Of a DNA stretch of 64,000 nucleotides, positions 1 to 8,900 are shown in pieces. The first letter of the stretch is position 1, and every line of letters begins with the position of its first letter. A model generated the notes under the pieces. That model was not told the origin of the DNA, made no database searches, and saw nothing but the letters and a program-made list of their open reading frames with translations. This stretch comes from Citromicrobium bathyomarinum (GTDB lineage Bacteria; Pseudomonadota; Alphaproteobacteria; Sphingomonadales; Sphingomonadaceae). The position numbers were made by a program, and so were the translations under genes. The stretch lies in the NCBI GenBank assembly GCA_001306305.2, contig CP155577.1, positions 496,001-560,000 on the forward strand, in the 5' to 3' direction.

Positions 1-342
1 GGCGACAAGCGCGGGCGCACGATCGGCTACCCCACCGCCAACCTCGCGCTCGAGGATTACCTGCGCCCGAAGTACGGCATCTACGCGGTGACGGGCCGCA
101 TCCTGTCCTCGGGCGAAGAGCTGCAGGGCGCGGCCAATGTCGGCATCCGTCCGCAGTTCGAACCGGCCAAGGAGCTGCTCGAGCCCTATTTCTTCGACTT
201 CTCGGGCGACCTCTACGGGCAGGAAATCGAGGTCGCGCTGCACCACTTCATCCGACCCGAAGCCAAGTTCGACGGGCTCGACGCGCTCATCGCGCAGATG
301 GACCGGGATTGCGCGGAAGCGCGGCGGCTGCTGGCGGACTAG
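1..342 (+). CDS. ribF: Bifunctional riboflavin kinase/FAD synthetase, C-terminal part (5' truncated by window)
   Basis: The reading frame is open from base 1 to the TAG at 340-342, so only the last 113 residues are present. They cover most of the riboflavin kinase domain, including GYPTAN (residues 9-14 of the fragment), the nucleotide/metal-binding PTAN signature, then YGIYAV and NVGIRP, both typical of RibF. The enzyme phosphorylates riboflavin to FMN and adenylates FMN to FAD; the adenylyltransferase half lies outside the window. The next gene is ileS, and ribF-ileS-lspA is a common bacterial order. The identity is secure. Nothing can be said about the start. Confidence 0.95.
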   Translation, partial: GDKRGRTIGYPTANLALEDYLRPKYGIYAVTGRILSSGEELQGAANVGIRPQFEPAKELLEPYFFDFSGDLYGQEIEVALHHFIRPEAKFDGLDALIAQMDRDCAEARRLLAD

Positions 343-363
343 CGGTTGGCGATCAGCGCCTTC

Positions 364-513
364 TGACACACCTGACACAGTGTCCTGGGGTCAAAAAACC
401 GGCCTCTTTCGCGAGGGTAGATATCATCACGCGAGAGCCGATGAGCAGGTCCGTGGGGATCGACAGTCTCAAAGAGCGGCGGCGAAGCTAGCCGGTCGGC
501 GGCATGTAGGACA
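364..513 (+). repeat. Intergenic repeat, copy A (TGACACACCTGACACA head, TGTAGGACA tail)
   Basis: This element of about 150 bp fills most of the 287 bp gap between ribF and ileS. It begins with TGACACACCTGACACA (364-379) and ends near TGTAGGACA (505-513). The same 16-base head and 9-base tail, in the same orientation and 158 bp apart, occur at 53120-53277. The interior is clearly diverged. I see no tRNA, ORF or simple terminator in it. The limits are only the shared ends; function is unknown. Confidence 0.6.
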
Positions 514-629
514 GGTTGCGCGATGTCTCCGCGCGCCCCGTTCCTCCGCATATCCTCCGCGATCCCACACCGGGCATGGCAATCGAAAAATTGCGCGATG
601 CACAAGGCCCCGCTAAGGCCTCGCGCCTG

Positions 630-3509
630 ATGAGCGACGATACAAAGAAGGACTGGCGGGACACCGTCTTCCTGCCGAAAACCGATTTCCCCATGAAAGC
701 CGGGCTCCCGCAGAAGGAGCCAGGCATTCTGGCCGAATGGCAGCAGGACGACCTGCACGGGAAGCTGCGCGCCGAGCGTGCGGGCGCGGAAAAGTTCATC
801 CTTCACGATGGCCCGCCGTATGCAAACGGCGACATTCACGTGGGCCACTCGCTCAATCACATCCTCAAGGACATGGTCTGCCGCACGCAGACCCTGCTCG
901 GCAAGGATGCGCCCTACGTGCCCGGGTGGGACTGCCACGGCCTGCCGATCGAGTGGAAGGTCGAGGAACAGTACCGCAAGAAGAAGCTCAACAAGGACGA
1001 GGTTCCGCGCGCCGAATTCCGCGCCGAATGCCGCGCCTACGCTCAGAAATGGGTCGATACCCAGCGCGAACAGCTCAAACGCCTCGGCATCCTGGGCGAC
1101 TGGGACAATCCCTACCTCACCATGGACTACGACAGCGAAGCGACGATCGTCGCAGAGCTGATGAAGTTCGCGGAGGCGGGCAATCTCTATCGCGGCTCCA
1201 AGCCGGTGATGTGGAGCCCGGTCGAAAAAACCGCGCTCGCCGAAGCCGAGGTCGAGTACGAGGACATCACGAGCACGCAGATCGATGTGGCGTTCGAGAT
1301 CGTCGAATCGCCGATCCCGGAACTGGTCGGCGCGCATGCGGTGATCTGGACGACCACGCCGTGGACGATCCCGGTGAACCAGGCTTTGGCCTATGGGCCT
1401 GAGGTGGACTATGTCCACATCGAGGAACTCGACGACATGGCGGAGCCGACAGGACGCAGGTTCCTGGTGGCTCGCGATCTCTATGACGGGTTCCGCGCAA
1501 GGCAGCGTGCGCAAGGCAGGCCTGATCAGAATTACTCTACGCTTGGGTTTGCGGTCGGAACAGACCTCGCCGGTACCAAGGTCCGCCACCCGATGCACAA
1601 GCTTGGCGGGTTCTACGAAACGCTCCGCCCCATGCTCGCGGGCGACTTCGTCACCACCGATAGCGGTACCGGCCTCGTCCACATGTCGCCCGACCATGGC
1701 GAGGACGATTTCTACCTGTGCCGCGAGAACGGGATCGACCCGGTCTTCGCGGTCGACGATGGCGGCGTGTACCGCGACGACTGGCCGTGGCTGGGCGGTG
1801 ACGACGAGCGTCGCCGCGCGGTCATCAACCCCAAGTTCAACGCGCCCGACGGGCCGATCTGCTCGGACCTCTCCGATGCGGGCGCGCTGCTGAGCGCGAG
1901 CGCGGACTACAAGCACTCCTACCCGCACTCGTGGCGCTCCAAGGCGAAGATCATCTACCGCTGCACGCCGCAGTGGTTCGTGCCGATGGACAAGCCCCTG
2001 GTCGAAGCGAAGCATCCTGTCGACGCGCCGATCGTCGAGAGCGAGGGCGTTGGCCATGCAGAGGGAGCGCCCGGCACGCTGCGTGAGCGCGCTCTCTCCG
2101 AAATCGAGCGCGTGCGCTTCGTGCCCGAGCGGGGGCGCAATCGCATCCGCTCGATGGTCGAAGGGCGGCCCGACTGGGTGCTTTCGCGCCAGCGCGCATG
2201 GGGCGTTCCGATCACGCTGTTCGTCCGCAAGGACGGGACCTACCTGCAGGACGCAGGCGTGAACCAGCGCGTGGTCGATGCCATCCGCGAGGGCGGCGTC
2301 GATGCGTGGGACGAGGCGCGCAAGGCCGAATTCCTAGGGAGCGAGCACAACCCCGACGATTTCGAGATGGTGCACGACATTCTCGACGTGTGGTTCGATT
2401 CGGGCTGCACGCATGTCTTCGTGCTCGAAAGCGATCGCTGGCCTGCGCTGACTTGGCCCGCGAATCTCTACCTCGAAGGCTCCGACCAGCATCGCGGCTG
2501 GTTTCAGTCCTCGCTGCTCGAATCCTGCGCCACGCGCGGCCGTGCACCTTACGACCAGGTGCTGACCCATGGCTTCACCATGGACCAGAACGGGCGCAAG
2601 ATGTCGAAGAGCCTCGGCAACACGGTCGATCCATTGAAGATCGTCGAGCAGTACGGCGCGGATATCCTGCGGCTGTGGGCGCTCAGCGTCGATTCGACGA
2701 TGGATCACCGCATCGGCGACGAGATCCTGAAGGGCGTGGCGGACCAGTACCGCAAGCTGCGCAACACCTTCCGCTACCTGCTCGGCGCGCTCGAAGGCTA
2801 CGAAGCTTCCGAAGCCGTCGATTATCTCGAGATGCCCGAGCTTGAGCGCTATACGCTGCACAAGTTGGCTGAGCTGGACGGCAAGCTGCGGCAGGCGATT
2901 ACGGATTACGACTTCAACGAATACACCCGCCTGCTGACCGAGTTCGCGAACGAGGACCTCTCGGCCTTCCTGTTCGATATCCGCAAGGACCGGCTCTATT
3001 GCGACGATCCGCAATCGGTCGAACGGCGCGCCTATCGCACCGTGCTCGACACGCTGTTCCACGCTCTGGTCCGCTACGCCGCGCCGGTGCTGGTGTTCAC
3101 CGCCGAGGAGGTTTGGAGCACACGCTTCCCCGAGGCGAAGAGCATCCACCTGCAGCAGATCCACCCGCTGCCCGCGAACTGGACCGACGAAGCACTGGCA
3201 ACGCGATTCGCCGCCCTGCGCGAGCTTCGCGAGGACGTAACCGAGGCGATCGAGCCGCTGCGGCGCGAGAAGACCATCCGCTCGAGCAACGAAGCGGCGG
3301 TATCCGTGCCCGCGCAGGCCGTGCCGGAAGGGTTCACCCTCGACGATCTCGCCGAGCTGTTCATCGCCGCGTCAGTCGCCACCCACGATGGCGAAGGGGT
3401 GACCGTAACCCGTTCCTCCTGTAACAAGTGTGGCCGTTGCTGGCGCCTCCTGCCGAGCGTGGCTGAGGATGGCGACCTGTGCAGCCGGTGCGAAGAGGTG
3501 GTGAACTGA
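630..3509 (+). CDS. ileS: Isoleucyl-tRNA synthetase
   Basis: This class I aminoacyl-tRNA synthetase charges tRNA-Ile in the cytoplasm. At 959 residues it is normal for the family. The adenylation signatures are visible: the HIGH-type motif HVGH near residue 70 in a GPPYANGDIHVGH context, and KMSKSLGN near residue 657. The anticodon-binding domain follows, and a C-terminal zinc knuckle has four cysteines (CNKC...CSRC, from about residue 930). The frame stays open upstream to about 516, but homology starts with MSDDTKKDW, so the ATG at 630 is chosen; the extension would run into the intergenic repeat. The stop overlaps the lspA start (TGATG). Confidence 0.97.
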   Translation: MSDDTKKDWRDTVFLPKTDFPMKAGLPQKEPGILAEWQQDDLHGKLRAERAGAEKFILHDGPPYANGDIHVGHSLNHILKDMVCRTQTLLGKDAPYVPGWDCHGLPIEWKVEEQYRKKKLNKDEVPRAEFRAECRAYAQKWVDTQREQLKRLGILGDWDNPYLTMDYDSEATIVAELMKFAEAGNLYRGSKPVMWSPVEKTALAEAEVEYEDITSTQIDVAFEIVESPIPELVGAHAVIWTTTPWTIPVNQALAYGPEVDYVHIEELDDMAEPTGRRFLVARDLYDGFRARQRAQGRPDQNYSTLGFAVGTDLAGTKVRHPMHKLGGFYETLRPMLAGDFVTTDSGTGLVHMSPDHGEDDFYLCRENGIDPVFAVDDGGVYRDDWPWLGGDDERRRAVINPKFNAPDGPICSDLSDAGALLSASADYKHSYPHSWRSKAKIIYRCTPQWFVPMDKPLVEAKHPVDAPIVESEGVGHAEGAPGTLRERALSEIERVRFVPERGRNRIRSMVEGRPDWVLSRQRAWGVPITLFVRKDGTYLQDAGVNQRVVDAIREGGVDAWDEARKAEFLGSEHNPDDFEMVHDILDVWFDSGCTHVFVLESDRWPALTWPANLYLEGSDQHRGWFQSSLLESCATRGRAPYDQVLTHGFTMDQNGRKMSKSLGNTVDPLKIVEQYGADILRLWALSVDSTMDHRIGDEILKGVADQYRKLRNTFRYLLGALEGYEASEAVDYLEMPELERYTLHKLAELDGKLRQAITDYDFNEYTRLLTEFANEDLSAFLFDIRKDRLYCDDPQSVERRAYRTVLDTLFHALVRYAAPVLVFTAEEVWSTRFPEAKSIHLQQIHPLPANWTDEALATRFAALRELREDVTEAIEPLRREKTIRSSNEAAVSVPAQAVPEGFTLDDLAELFIAASVATHDGEGVTVTRSSCNKCGRCWRLLPSVAEDGDLCSRCEEVVN

Positions 3510-4036
3510 TGGACCGTGCGTGGAATCGCCGCTTGCGCGGCCTTGCGCTGGCCGCGCTCGTCTTCGGGCTCGACCAGCTGGTCAAATGGCTGGTCACCGG
3601 CCCGCTGGGAATCGATTCCATCGGCGCGGTGAAGGAACTGCTGCCCTTCTTCGACCTGCGCTTCACCACCAATTTCGGCATTTCGCTCGGCCTGTTCGAG
3701 GCGCAGAGCGTGGAACAGCGCTGGCTGCTGGTGATGGGCACCGGGGCGATCGCGCTGATCGTGCTGTTCTGGATGCTGCGCGAGCGGACCAAGGGCGATA
3801 TCTTCGGCCTCGCCCTCATTCTTGGCGGCGCGCTGGGCAATATCCTCGACCGCGTGCTCTACGGCTACGTGATCGACTATGCGGACCTGCACTTCGGCGC
3901 GTTCCGCCCGTTCATGATCTTCAACGTCGCCGATGCGTGCATCACCATCGGCGTCCTCATCATCCTTGCCCGTTCCTTCTTCCTGCGCGACAAGGGCGCG
4001 CAATCCGATATGCACTTGGCTGCGAAAGAGAGCTGA
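3509..4036 (+). CDS. lspA: Lipoprotein signal peptidase (signal peptidase II)
   Basis: This inner-membrane aspartyl protease cleaves the signal peptide of diacylglyceryl-modified prolipoproteins. The protein is 175 residues with about four hydrophobic segments. Conserved boxes are present: NFGISLG, GGALGNILDR containing the first catalytic Asp, and FNVADACI containing the second. The ATG at 3509 overlaps the ileS stop, implying translational coupling. The next gene encodes a lipoprotein, a plausible substrate. Confidence 0.96.
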   Translation: MDRAWNRRLRGLALAALVFGLDQLVKWLVTGPLGIDSIGAVKELLPFFDLRFTTNFGISLGLFEAQSVEQRWLLVMGTGAIALIVLFWMLRERTKGDIFGLALILGGALGNILDRVLYGYVIDYADLHFGAFRPFMIFNVADACITIGVLIILARSFFLRDKGAQSDMHLAAKES

Positions 4037-4038
4037 AC

Positions 4039-4449
4039 ATGCGCCACAAGAGCCTCATCATCCTCGCCACCTTCGCCATGGGCCTGTCCGCCTGCGGCAG
4101 CGGCGGCGGAATCCTGGGCCGCGACCGGCCGGACGAATTCGCAGTGCAGCGGCAGGCGCCGCTGGTGGTTCCGCCCGATTTCAGCCTCGCCCCGCCCGAA
4201 CCTGGCGCACCGCGCCCCTCTGAAGGCACCGCCGCGGAACAGGCGCTGGACGCGCTGTTCGGCGGGCCGGCTCCGCGCAGCCAGGTCGAAGCTGCCGCGC
4301 TCAGCCGCGCAGGCGAGGCGGCTCCCGGCATCCGCTCCTCGGTCGGCGATCCCAAGACGCAAACCGTCGCCAAGGGCCGCGTGACGCGCGACATCCTCGC
4401 CGCGCCGCAGGGCGATGGCGGTTCGGCGCAGGCGGTCATCCCCGGCTGA
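4039..4449 (+). CDS. DUF3035-type lipoprotein
   Basis: A 136-residue predicted lipoprotein. It has a hydrophobic signal sequence ending in the lipobox LSAC (Cys around residue 18), a Gly/Ser linker, then the sequence DRPDEFAV...APLVVPPDF that marks the DUF3035 family of alphaproteobacterial envelope proteins. The molecular role of the family is unknown to me. It starts 2 bases after the lspA stop, so it very probably belongs to the ribF-ileS-lspA transcription unit. Two terminators follow it directly. Confidence 0.85.
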   Translation: MRHKSLIILATFAMGLSACGSGGGILGRDRPDEFAVQRQAPLVVPPDFSLAPPEPGAPRPSEGTAAEQALDALFGGPAPRSQVEAAALSRAGEAAPGIRSSVGDPKTQTVAKGRVTRDILAAPQGDGGSAQAVIPG

Positions 4450-4451
4450 TC

Positions 4452-4480
4452 GCGGGGGCTTTGCCCCGCCCCCCTTTTTT
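4452..4480 (+). terminator. Intrinsic terminator after the DUF3035 gene
   Basis: Stem GCGGGG (4452-4457) pairs with CCCCGC (4464-4469), followed by a C-rich stretch and six T residues (4475-4480). It sits 2 bases past the stop codon and probably ends the ileS-lspA-DUF3035 transcript. Confidence 0.8.
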
Positions 4481-4496
4481 CGAATCACCTGCAATG

Positions 4497-4528
4497 GCCC
4501 CGCCCGCATTTTGCCGGCGGGGCTTTTT
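4497..4528 (+). terminator. Second intrinsic terminator
   Basis: A perfect 8 bp stem, GCCCCGCC (4497-4504) with GGCGGGGC (4516-4523), followed by five T residues (4524-4528). Together with the hairpin at 4452-4480 it forms a tandem terminator isolating the UrcA gene from upstream transcription. Confidence 0.85.
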
Positions 4529-4711
4529 GCGCTCCTGTCGTTGGCCGGACGAGATCGGCGGTTGATCCCCGATTCCGTAACGTCCGTCTAGCAATCACGC
4601 CTCCGGTCGAAAGCCGCGTGCCCCGCCGGGCATGTTGGGTCACTCCTGTGTCCGGCGGCGCACCAATCCCCCTGAACCCCGGTGCGCCGCCCTATAAAAG
4701 GAGGACCCCCA

Positions 4712-5011
4712 ATGAAGACGTCTCTCGTACTGATCGCCGCCACCGCCCTCGCTCTGCCGGTGGTGCCCGCCATGGCCCAGAACGCGTCTGTCGGCGTACC
4801 CTATGCCGATCTCGACCTGAGCAGCCCCGAAGGTCGCGCCACGCTCGACAAGCGGATCGATGCGGCCGCGCGCAAGGTTTGCGGTATCGGAGAGCTGCGC
4901 ACCGGCACCCGGCTGAACCCCAGCGCCGCGCGCAAATGTGTCGCCAGTGTCGACCGGCAGGTCCGTGCGCAGATCGCGGCAATGGAGACGGACGACAATC
5001 TGGGCGGCTGA
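4712..5011 (+). CDS. UrcA family secreted protein
   Basis: A 99-residue protein with a clear Sec signal peptide (about 20 residues, ending PAMAQ). The UrcA-type pattern follows: VPYADLDLSSPEGRATLDKRI, then AARKVCG, with a second Cys (ARKC) probably forming a disulfide. UrcA proteins are small periplasmic proteins common in sphingomonads and caulobacters; their function is not established. The start is supported by AGGAGG (about 4699-4704) upstream of the ATG. It is flanked by terminators on both sides and is probably monocistronic. Confidence 0.85.
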   Translation: MKTSLVLIAATALALPVVPAMAQNASVGVPYADLDLSSPEGRATLDKRIDAAARKVCGIGELRTGTRLNPSAARKCVASVDRQVRAQIAAMETDDNLGG

Positions 5012-5034
5012 CGCCCCTCGCCCCTTCGCAAAAA

Positions 5035-5067
5035 GCCCCCGTCGGATCCCGGTCCGGCGGGGGCTTT
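5035..5067. terminator. Bidirectional terminator between UrcA gene and LytTR regulator
   Basis: Stem GCCCCCG (5035-5041) pairs with CGGGGGC (5058-5064), followed by TTT on the plus strand. On the minus strand the hairpin is followed by five T residues (the A run at 5030-5034). It lies between two convergent genes and can serve both. Confidence 0.8.
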
Positions 5068-5121
5068 CGCATGGGTGTGCATGTCACGCTAGCGCGAAGG
5101 CCGACGCGTGCAGTGGCGCTC

Positions 5122-5856
5122 CTAGCGGCCCGCCATGGCCTTCACCTTGGGCAGGTAGGTGCGACCGATCCGCAGCGTCTCGCCATCTTCCAGCTCGACC
5201 GACCAGACGCCCAGCCCGTCGTGACGCAGGCCCGCGATGTTGTCTTTGCGCAGGATCGTGCTGCGATGAATGCGGATGTATTCCTCGGGATCGAGCTTTT
5301 CCTCCAGCCCGGCGATGGTCTGCAGCAGCAGGTAGGTCTTTTCGCCCACGAACAGCCGCACATAATCACGCTCGGCATCGATCCGGCGCACGTCCGAGAC
5401 CGACACACGGACCAGTTCGGACCGGTGCGGCACCCACAATTCCTGCAGCCACTTGGTGTCGCTGGTGCCCGCAGGCTCGCCCCGCTTCGCGATCGCGCGG
5501 CCGATCGCACGCTCAAGCCGTTCGGCAGCGACGGGCTTCAGCACATAGTCGACCGCGTCGAGATCGAAGGCTTCGACCGCGAAACTCTCGTGCGCGGTGA
5601 CGAAGATGACCGCAGGCGGCGTCGTCTGTTCGGACAGTTTGCGCGCGACTTCGATCCCGTCGATCCCGGGCATGGTCAGGTCGAGCAGCACCAGATCGGG
5701 CGCGGTCTTGCCGATCACCTCCAGCGCGGCTTCGCCGTGATCGGCCTTGCCGACCACTTCGACGTCGGCAATCCGGCCGCACAGGGTTTCCAGACGCTCG
5801 ATCGCGAGCGGTTCGTCGTCGACCAGTACGACGCGCAGGGGTCCATTATCGTCCAT
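5122..5856 (-). CDS. LytTR-type response regulator
   Basis: A two-component response regulator of 244 residues. The N-terminal receiver domain shows the acidic pair in VLVDDEP (about residues 9-15), the phospho-acceptor Asp in LVLLDLTMPG (about 55-65), and the conserved Thr and Lys (VTAHE, YVLKPV). The C-terminal half is a LytTR DNA-binding domain (DVRRIDAERDYVRLF, YIRIHRSTI). The ATG at 5856 lies inside the 3' end of the kinase gene (11 bp overlap), so the pair is co-translated. The target genes cannot be read from the sequence. Confidence 0.93.
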   Translation of the reverse strand: MDDNGPLRVVLVDDEPLAIERLETLCGRIADVEVVGKADHGEAALEVIGKTAPDLVLLDLTMPGIDGIEVARKLSEQTTPPAVIFVTAHESFAVEAFDLDAVDYVLKPVAAERLERAIGRAIAKRGEPAGTSDTKWLQELWVPHRSELVRVSVSDVRRIDAERDYVRLFVGEKTYLLLQTIAGLEEKLDPEEYIRIHRSTILRKDNIAGLRHDGLGVWSVELEDGETLRIGRTYLPKVKAMAGR

Positions 5857-7132
5857 CGTTGAAATCCAGCGGCATGATGAGTTCTGTACGGTAGCCTCCG
5901 CCCTCGACCTTTCCGGAGCGGACTTGAGCGCGCGAGCCGAAGCGGGCCTTGAGCCGGTCGCGCACGTTGGAAAGGCCGATGCCGAAGCCGCCTCCGGTCC
6001 CCTCGGGAAGGCCGGGGCCATTATCGGCCACCACCAGATGCAGGCGCCCATCGGCGGCAAAGGCCTCGATCGACACGCGCACCGGGGTGGTCGAGCGGGC
6101 GACTGCGTAGCGGACCGAATTCTCGACCAGCGGCTGGAGGATCATCCCCGGCACGCGCGCACGCTCCAGATCGCCGGGCAGGTCGATCGCGACCAGCAGG
6201 CGTTCGGGGAAGCGGACCTCCTCGATCGCGAGGTAGTCGCGTTGCAGCGCGATCTCGTCCTCCAGCGCGACGTCCTCTGTCGGCTCCTCCGCCAGGCTGT
6301 GGCGGTAGAAGTTGGAGACCGCCTGGATCATCGCCTCGGCCCGCGTTTCCTTGCCGGTGATCACCAGCGAGGAGAGCGAATTGAGCGTGTTGAACAGGAA
6401 GTGCGGATTGATCTGGTAGCGCAGGGATCGGAGCTCTGCGGCCTTGGCGGCGGTTCGGAAGCGCTCTTCACGCACCTGTGACGCGCGGGCCTGTGCGCCC
6501 GCCAGCATCGCGAGATAAAGCGCAGCCCAGGCGAGCAGCAGGAAATAGCGGCCCAGCGCGATGTCGGACAGTTGCCGCCAGCGTTCCGCTCCCTTGGGTG
6601 CGGGGGCAAGCACGAAGGTCCGCCCCTCGCCATCGTCGAGGTCCATCTCGCGCCGGTCGGCCGCGGCACCGGTGGTGCTGGCGGTGCCGGTTCTCTGTGC
6701 GCGAGGGATCGGGGGGAATTCGACCAGCAGGTTGCCCGATTCATCGCGCCGGATGACGATCCCCTGCTCCTTGGCGTAATCCTGATAAATCCGGTCCTGC
6801 ACGTCGGCGAAGACCATCTGGTTGACCTGCGCGATCATCAGCGAGGCGGGGAGCGCGACAAGCAGCGCAGTCGCGGTCTTTACCTGCAGCGATCGCGAAT
6901 CGACCAGCCGCAGCACCAGCCACATTCCAAAGGTGACCACCGCGCCGACCAGGCACACGATCAGCCGGCGCCACATCAGCGCCTCCTGCAGGTCCAGCCC
7001 GACAACCAGCCCGCGCAGCGAAACGAGCACGTAATAGGTCAGCCACAGACCCGCGATGGACAGCAGCACGAGCCGCAGTGGGAGAACGCTCGATGTGCGG
7101 GCGGCGGGGATGTCGGGTGAGACGTCGGTCAC
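5846..7132 (-). CDS. LytS/YehU-type sensor histidine kinase
   Basis: A 428-residue membrane kinase partnered with the overlapping LytTR regulator. There are three hydrophobic segments in the first 115 residues, an insert of about 80 residues rich in charged and low-complexity sequence, then a fourth hydrophobic segment (YFLLLAWAALYLAML). The catalytic part has the family H-box QINPHFLFNTLNS with the phospho-acceptor His, an N-box (LVENSVRYA), and a G-box (DNGPGLP, GFGIGLSNV). No recognised extracytoplasmic sensor domain is apparent, so the stimulus is unknown. Confidence 0.92.
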   Translation of the reverse strand: MTDVSPDIPAARTSSVLPLRLVLLSIAGLWLTYYVLVSLRGLVVGLDLQEALMWRRLIVCLVGAVVTFGMWLVLRLVDSRSLQVKTATALLVALPASLMIAQVNQMVFADVQDRIYQDYAKEQGIVIRRDESGNLLVEFPPIPRAQRTGTASTTGAAADRREMDLDDGEGRTFVLAPAPKGAERWRQLSDIALGRYFLLLAWAALYLAMLAGAQARASQVREERFRTAAKAAELRSLRYQINPHFLFNTLNSLSSLVITGKETRAEAMIQAVSNFYRHSLAEEPTEDVALEDEIALQRDYLAIEEVRFPERLLVAIDLPGDLERARVPGMILQPLVENSVRYAVARSTTPVRVSIEAFAADGRLHLVVADNGPGLPEGTGGGFGIGLSNVRDRLKARFGSRAQVRSGKVEGGGYRTELIMPLDFNDGR

Positions 7133-7211
7133 GATCCGCCCTCATTGCGCTGCGCGCGCGCGCAAGGCCATGCCGCCGGTCGATAGCAGCCGGACACCGG
7201 TCGAGTGCCGC

Positions 7212-8738
7212 TCACGACTTTTCGAGCAGCTTTTCCTCCGCGATCCGCTTCTTCCACTGCGCCGGGGCGAGCGTGTGGACGTTGTTGCCCGCCGCATCGA
7301 CCGCGACCGTCACCGGCATGTTCTCGACCGTGAATTCGTAGATCGCTTCCATGCCCAGTTCCTCGAACGCGACGACCTTCGCTTCCTTGATCGCCCGCGC
7401 GACCAGGTAGGCCGCGCCGCCGGTCGCCATCAGGTAGGCGGTCTTGAAGCGGCTGATCACTTCGACCGCGTCCGCGCCGCGCTCTGCCTTGCCGATCATC
7501 GCGAGCAGCCCGAGGTCGAGCATCATCTCGGTGAAGGTGTCCATCCGCGTGGCGGTGGTCGGGCCGGCCGGGCCAACGACTTCGCCCATCACCGGGTCTA
7601 CGGGTCCGACGTAATAGATCGCGCGACCGCGGAAATCGACGGGCAGCTCCTCGCCCGCCTCGAGCATATCCTTGATACGTTTGTGCGCCGCGTCGCGCCC
7701 TGTCAGCATCTTGCCCGACAGCAGCAGGCGATCGCCATGCTGCCAGCTTTCGACCTCTTCCTGCGTCAGCGTATCGAGGTTCACGCGCTTGGCAGCACTG
7801 TCCGGCTGCCAGTTGACCTTGGGCCACTGGTCGAGATCGGGCTTCTCGAGATAGCTCGGGCCCGAGCCGTCGAGCGTGAAATGCGCATGCCGAGTCGCGG
7901 CGCAATTGGGGATCATCGCCACCGGCTTGCCTGCGGCGTGGCACGGCCAGTCGAGGATCTTGACGTCGAGCACGGTCGAAAGCCCGCCCAGCCCCTGCGC
8001 GCCGATTCCCTGCGCGTTGACCGCATCGAAAATGTCGATCCGCAGCTGCTCGATATCGGTCTGCGCGCCGCGCGCCTTCAGCTGGCCCATGTCGATCGGG
8101 TCCATCAGGCTCTGCTTGGCCAGCCGGACGCAATGTTCCGCGGTGCCGCCGATGCCGATGCCCAGCATCCCCGGAGGGCACCAGCCAGCACCCATCGAAG
8201 GCACCTGTTCGACCACCCAGTCGACGATGTTGTCGCTGGGGTTCATCATCTTGAACTTGCTCTTGTTCTCGCTGCCCCCACCCTTGGCGGCGACATCGAT
8301 GCTGACCGTGTTGCCCGGCACCATCTCGACCGACAGCACACAAGGGGTATTGTCGCGCGTGTTGCGGCGGGTGAAGGCCGGATCGGCCAGAATGCTCGCG
8401 CGCAGCTTGTTGTCCGGGTGGTTGTAGGCCTGCCGTACGCCCTCATCGACCACGTCCTGCAAGCTGCGCTTGCTGTCCAGGCGGCAGTCCTGCCCCCATT
8501 TGACGAACACGTTGACGATGCCGGTATCCTGGCAGATCGGGCGATGCCCTTCGGCGCACATCCGGCTGTTGGTCAGGATCTGCGCGATTGCGTCCTTGGC
8601 CGCCGCGCCCTGCTCCGCCTCATAGGCCTCGCCCAGCGCGCGGATGTAATCCATCGGGTGGTAGTAGGAGATGAATTGCAGCGCGTCGGCCACGCTTTCG
8701 ATGAGATCATCTTCGCTAATTATCGTCATGTCGCTCAT
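7212..8738 (-). CDS. Class I fumarate hydratase (iron-sulfur)
   Basis: Fumarase interconverts fumarate and malate in the TCA cycle; the class I enzyme carries an oxygen-sensitive [4Fe-4S] cluster. At 508 residues it is typical. The cluster Cys in HRPICQDTG (around residue 88) and the Cys in AEHCVRL are visible, as is the C-terminal VGPAGPTTATRMD region. The ATG at 8738 is preceded by AGGAGG at good spacing; a 17-codon upstream extension lacks such a site. It reads alone, divergent from the pcm-like gene. It matches fumA/fumB-type fumarases. Confidence 0.94.
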   Translation of the reverse strand: MSDMTIISEDDLIESVADALQFISYYHPMDYIRALGEAYEAEQGAAAKDAIAQILTNSRMCAEGHRPICQDTGIVNVFVKWGQDCRLDSKRSLQDVVDEGVRQAYNHPDNKLRASILADPAFTRRNTRDNTPCVLSVEMVPGNTVSIDVAAKGGGSENKSKFKMMNPSDNIVDWVVEQVPSMGAGWCPPGMLGIGIGGTAEHCVRLAKQSLMDPIDMGQLKARGAQTDIEQLRIDIFDAVNAQGIGAQGLGGLSTVLDVKILDWPCHAAGKPVAMIPNCAATRHAHFTLDGSGPSYLEKPDLDQWPKVNWQPDSAAKRVNLDTLTQEEVESWQHGDRLLLSGKMLTGRDAAHKRIKDMLEAGEELPVDFRGRAIYYVGPVDPVMGEVVGPAGPTTATRMDTFTEMMLDLGLLAMIGKAERGADAVEVISRFKTAYLMATGGAAYLVARAIKEAKVVAFEELGMEAIYEFTVENMPVTVAVDAAGNNVHTLAPAQWKKRIAEEKLLEKS

Positions 8739-8900
8739 CGACGGGCACCTCCTGCTGATCGAAACCGAAGCGCCACTAGAGCAGCACAAGCCTATGCGAC
8801 AAGTGATGCGGGTCTTGGCGAGCCTTTCCGCCCCCTATAAGGCACCGCCGAGGCCCGCATCCGCCGATACACTCCGGCGACAGAAAACGAGACGAGAAAC

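Noticed and set aside
339-2057. Long minus-strand open frame (572 codons) opposite ileS
   Set aside because: It is antisense to a gene with every IleS motif, has no recognisable domain, and long antisense frames are expected in high-GC DNA.
7056-8840. Plus-strand open frame (594 codons) opposite fumarase
   Set aside because: Antisense shadow of a complete class I fumarase; composition is Arg/Ala/His-rich without domain signal.
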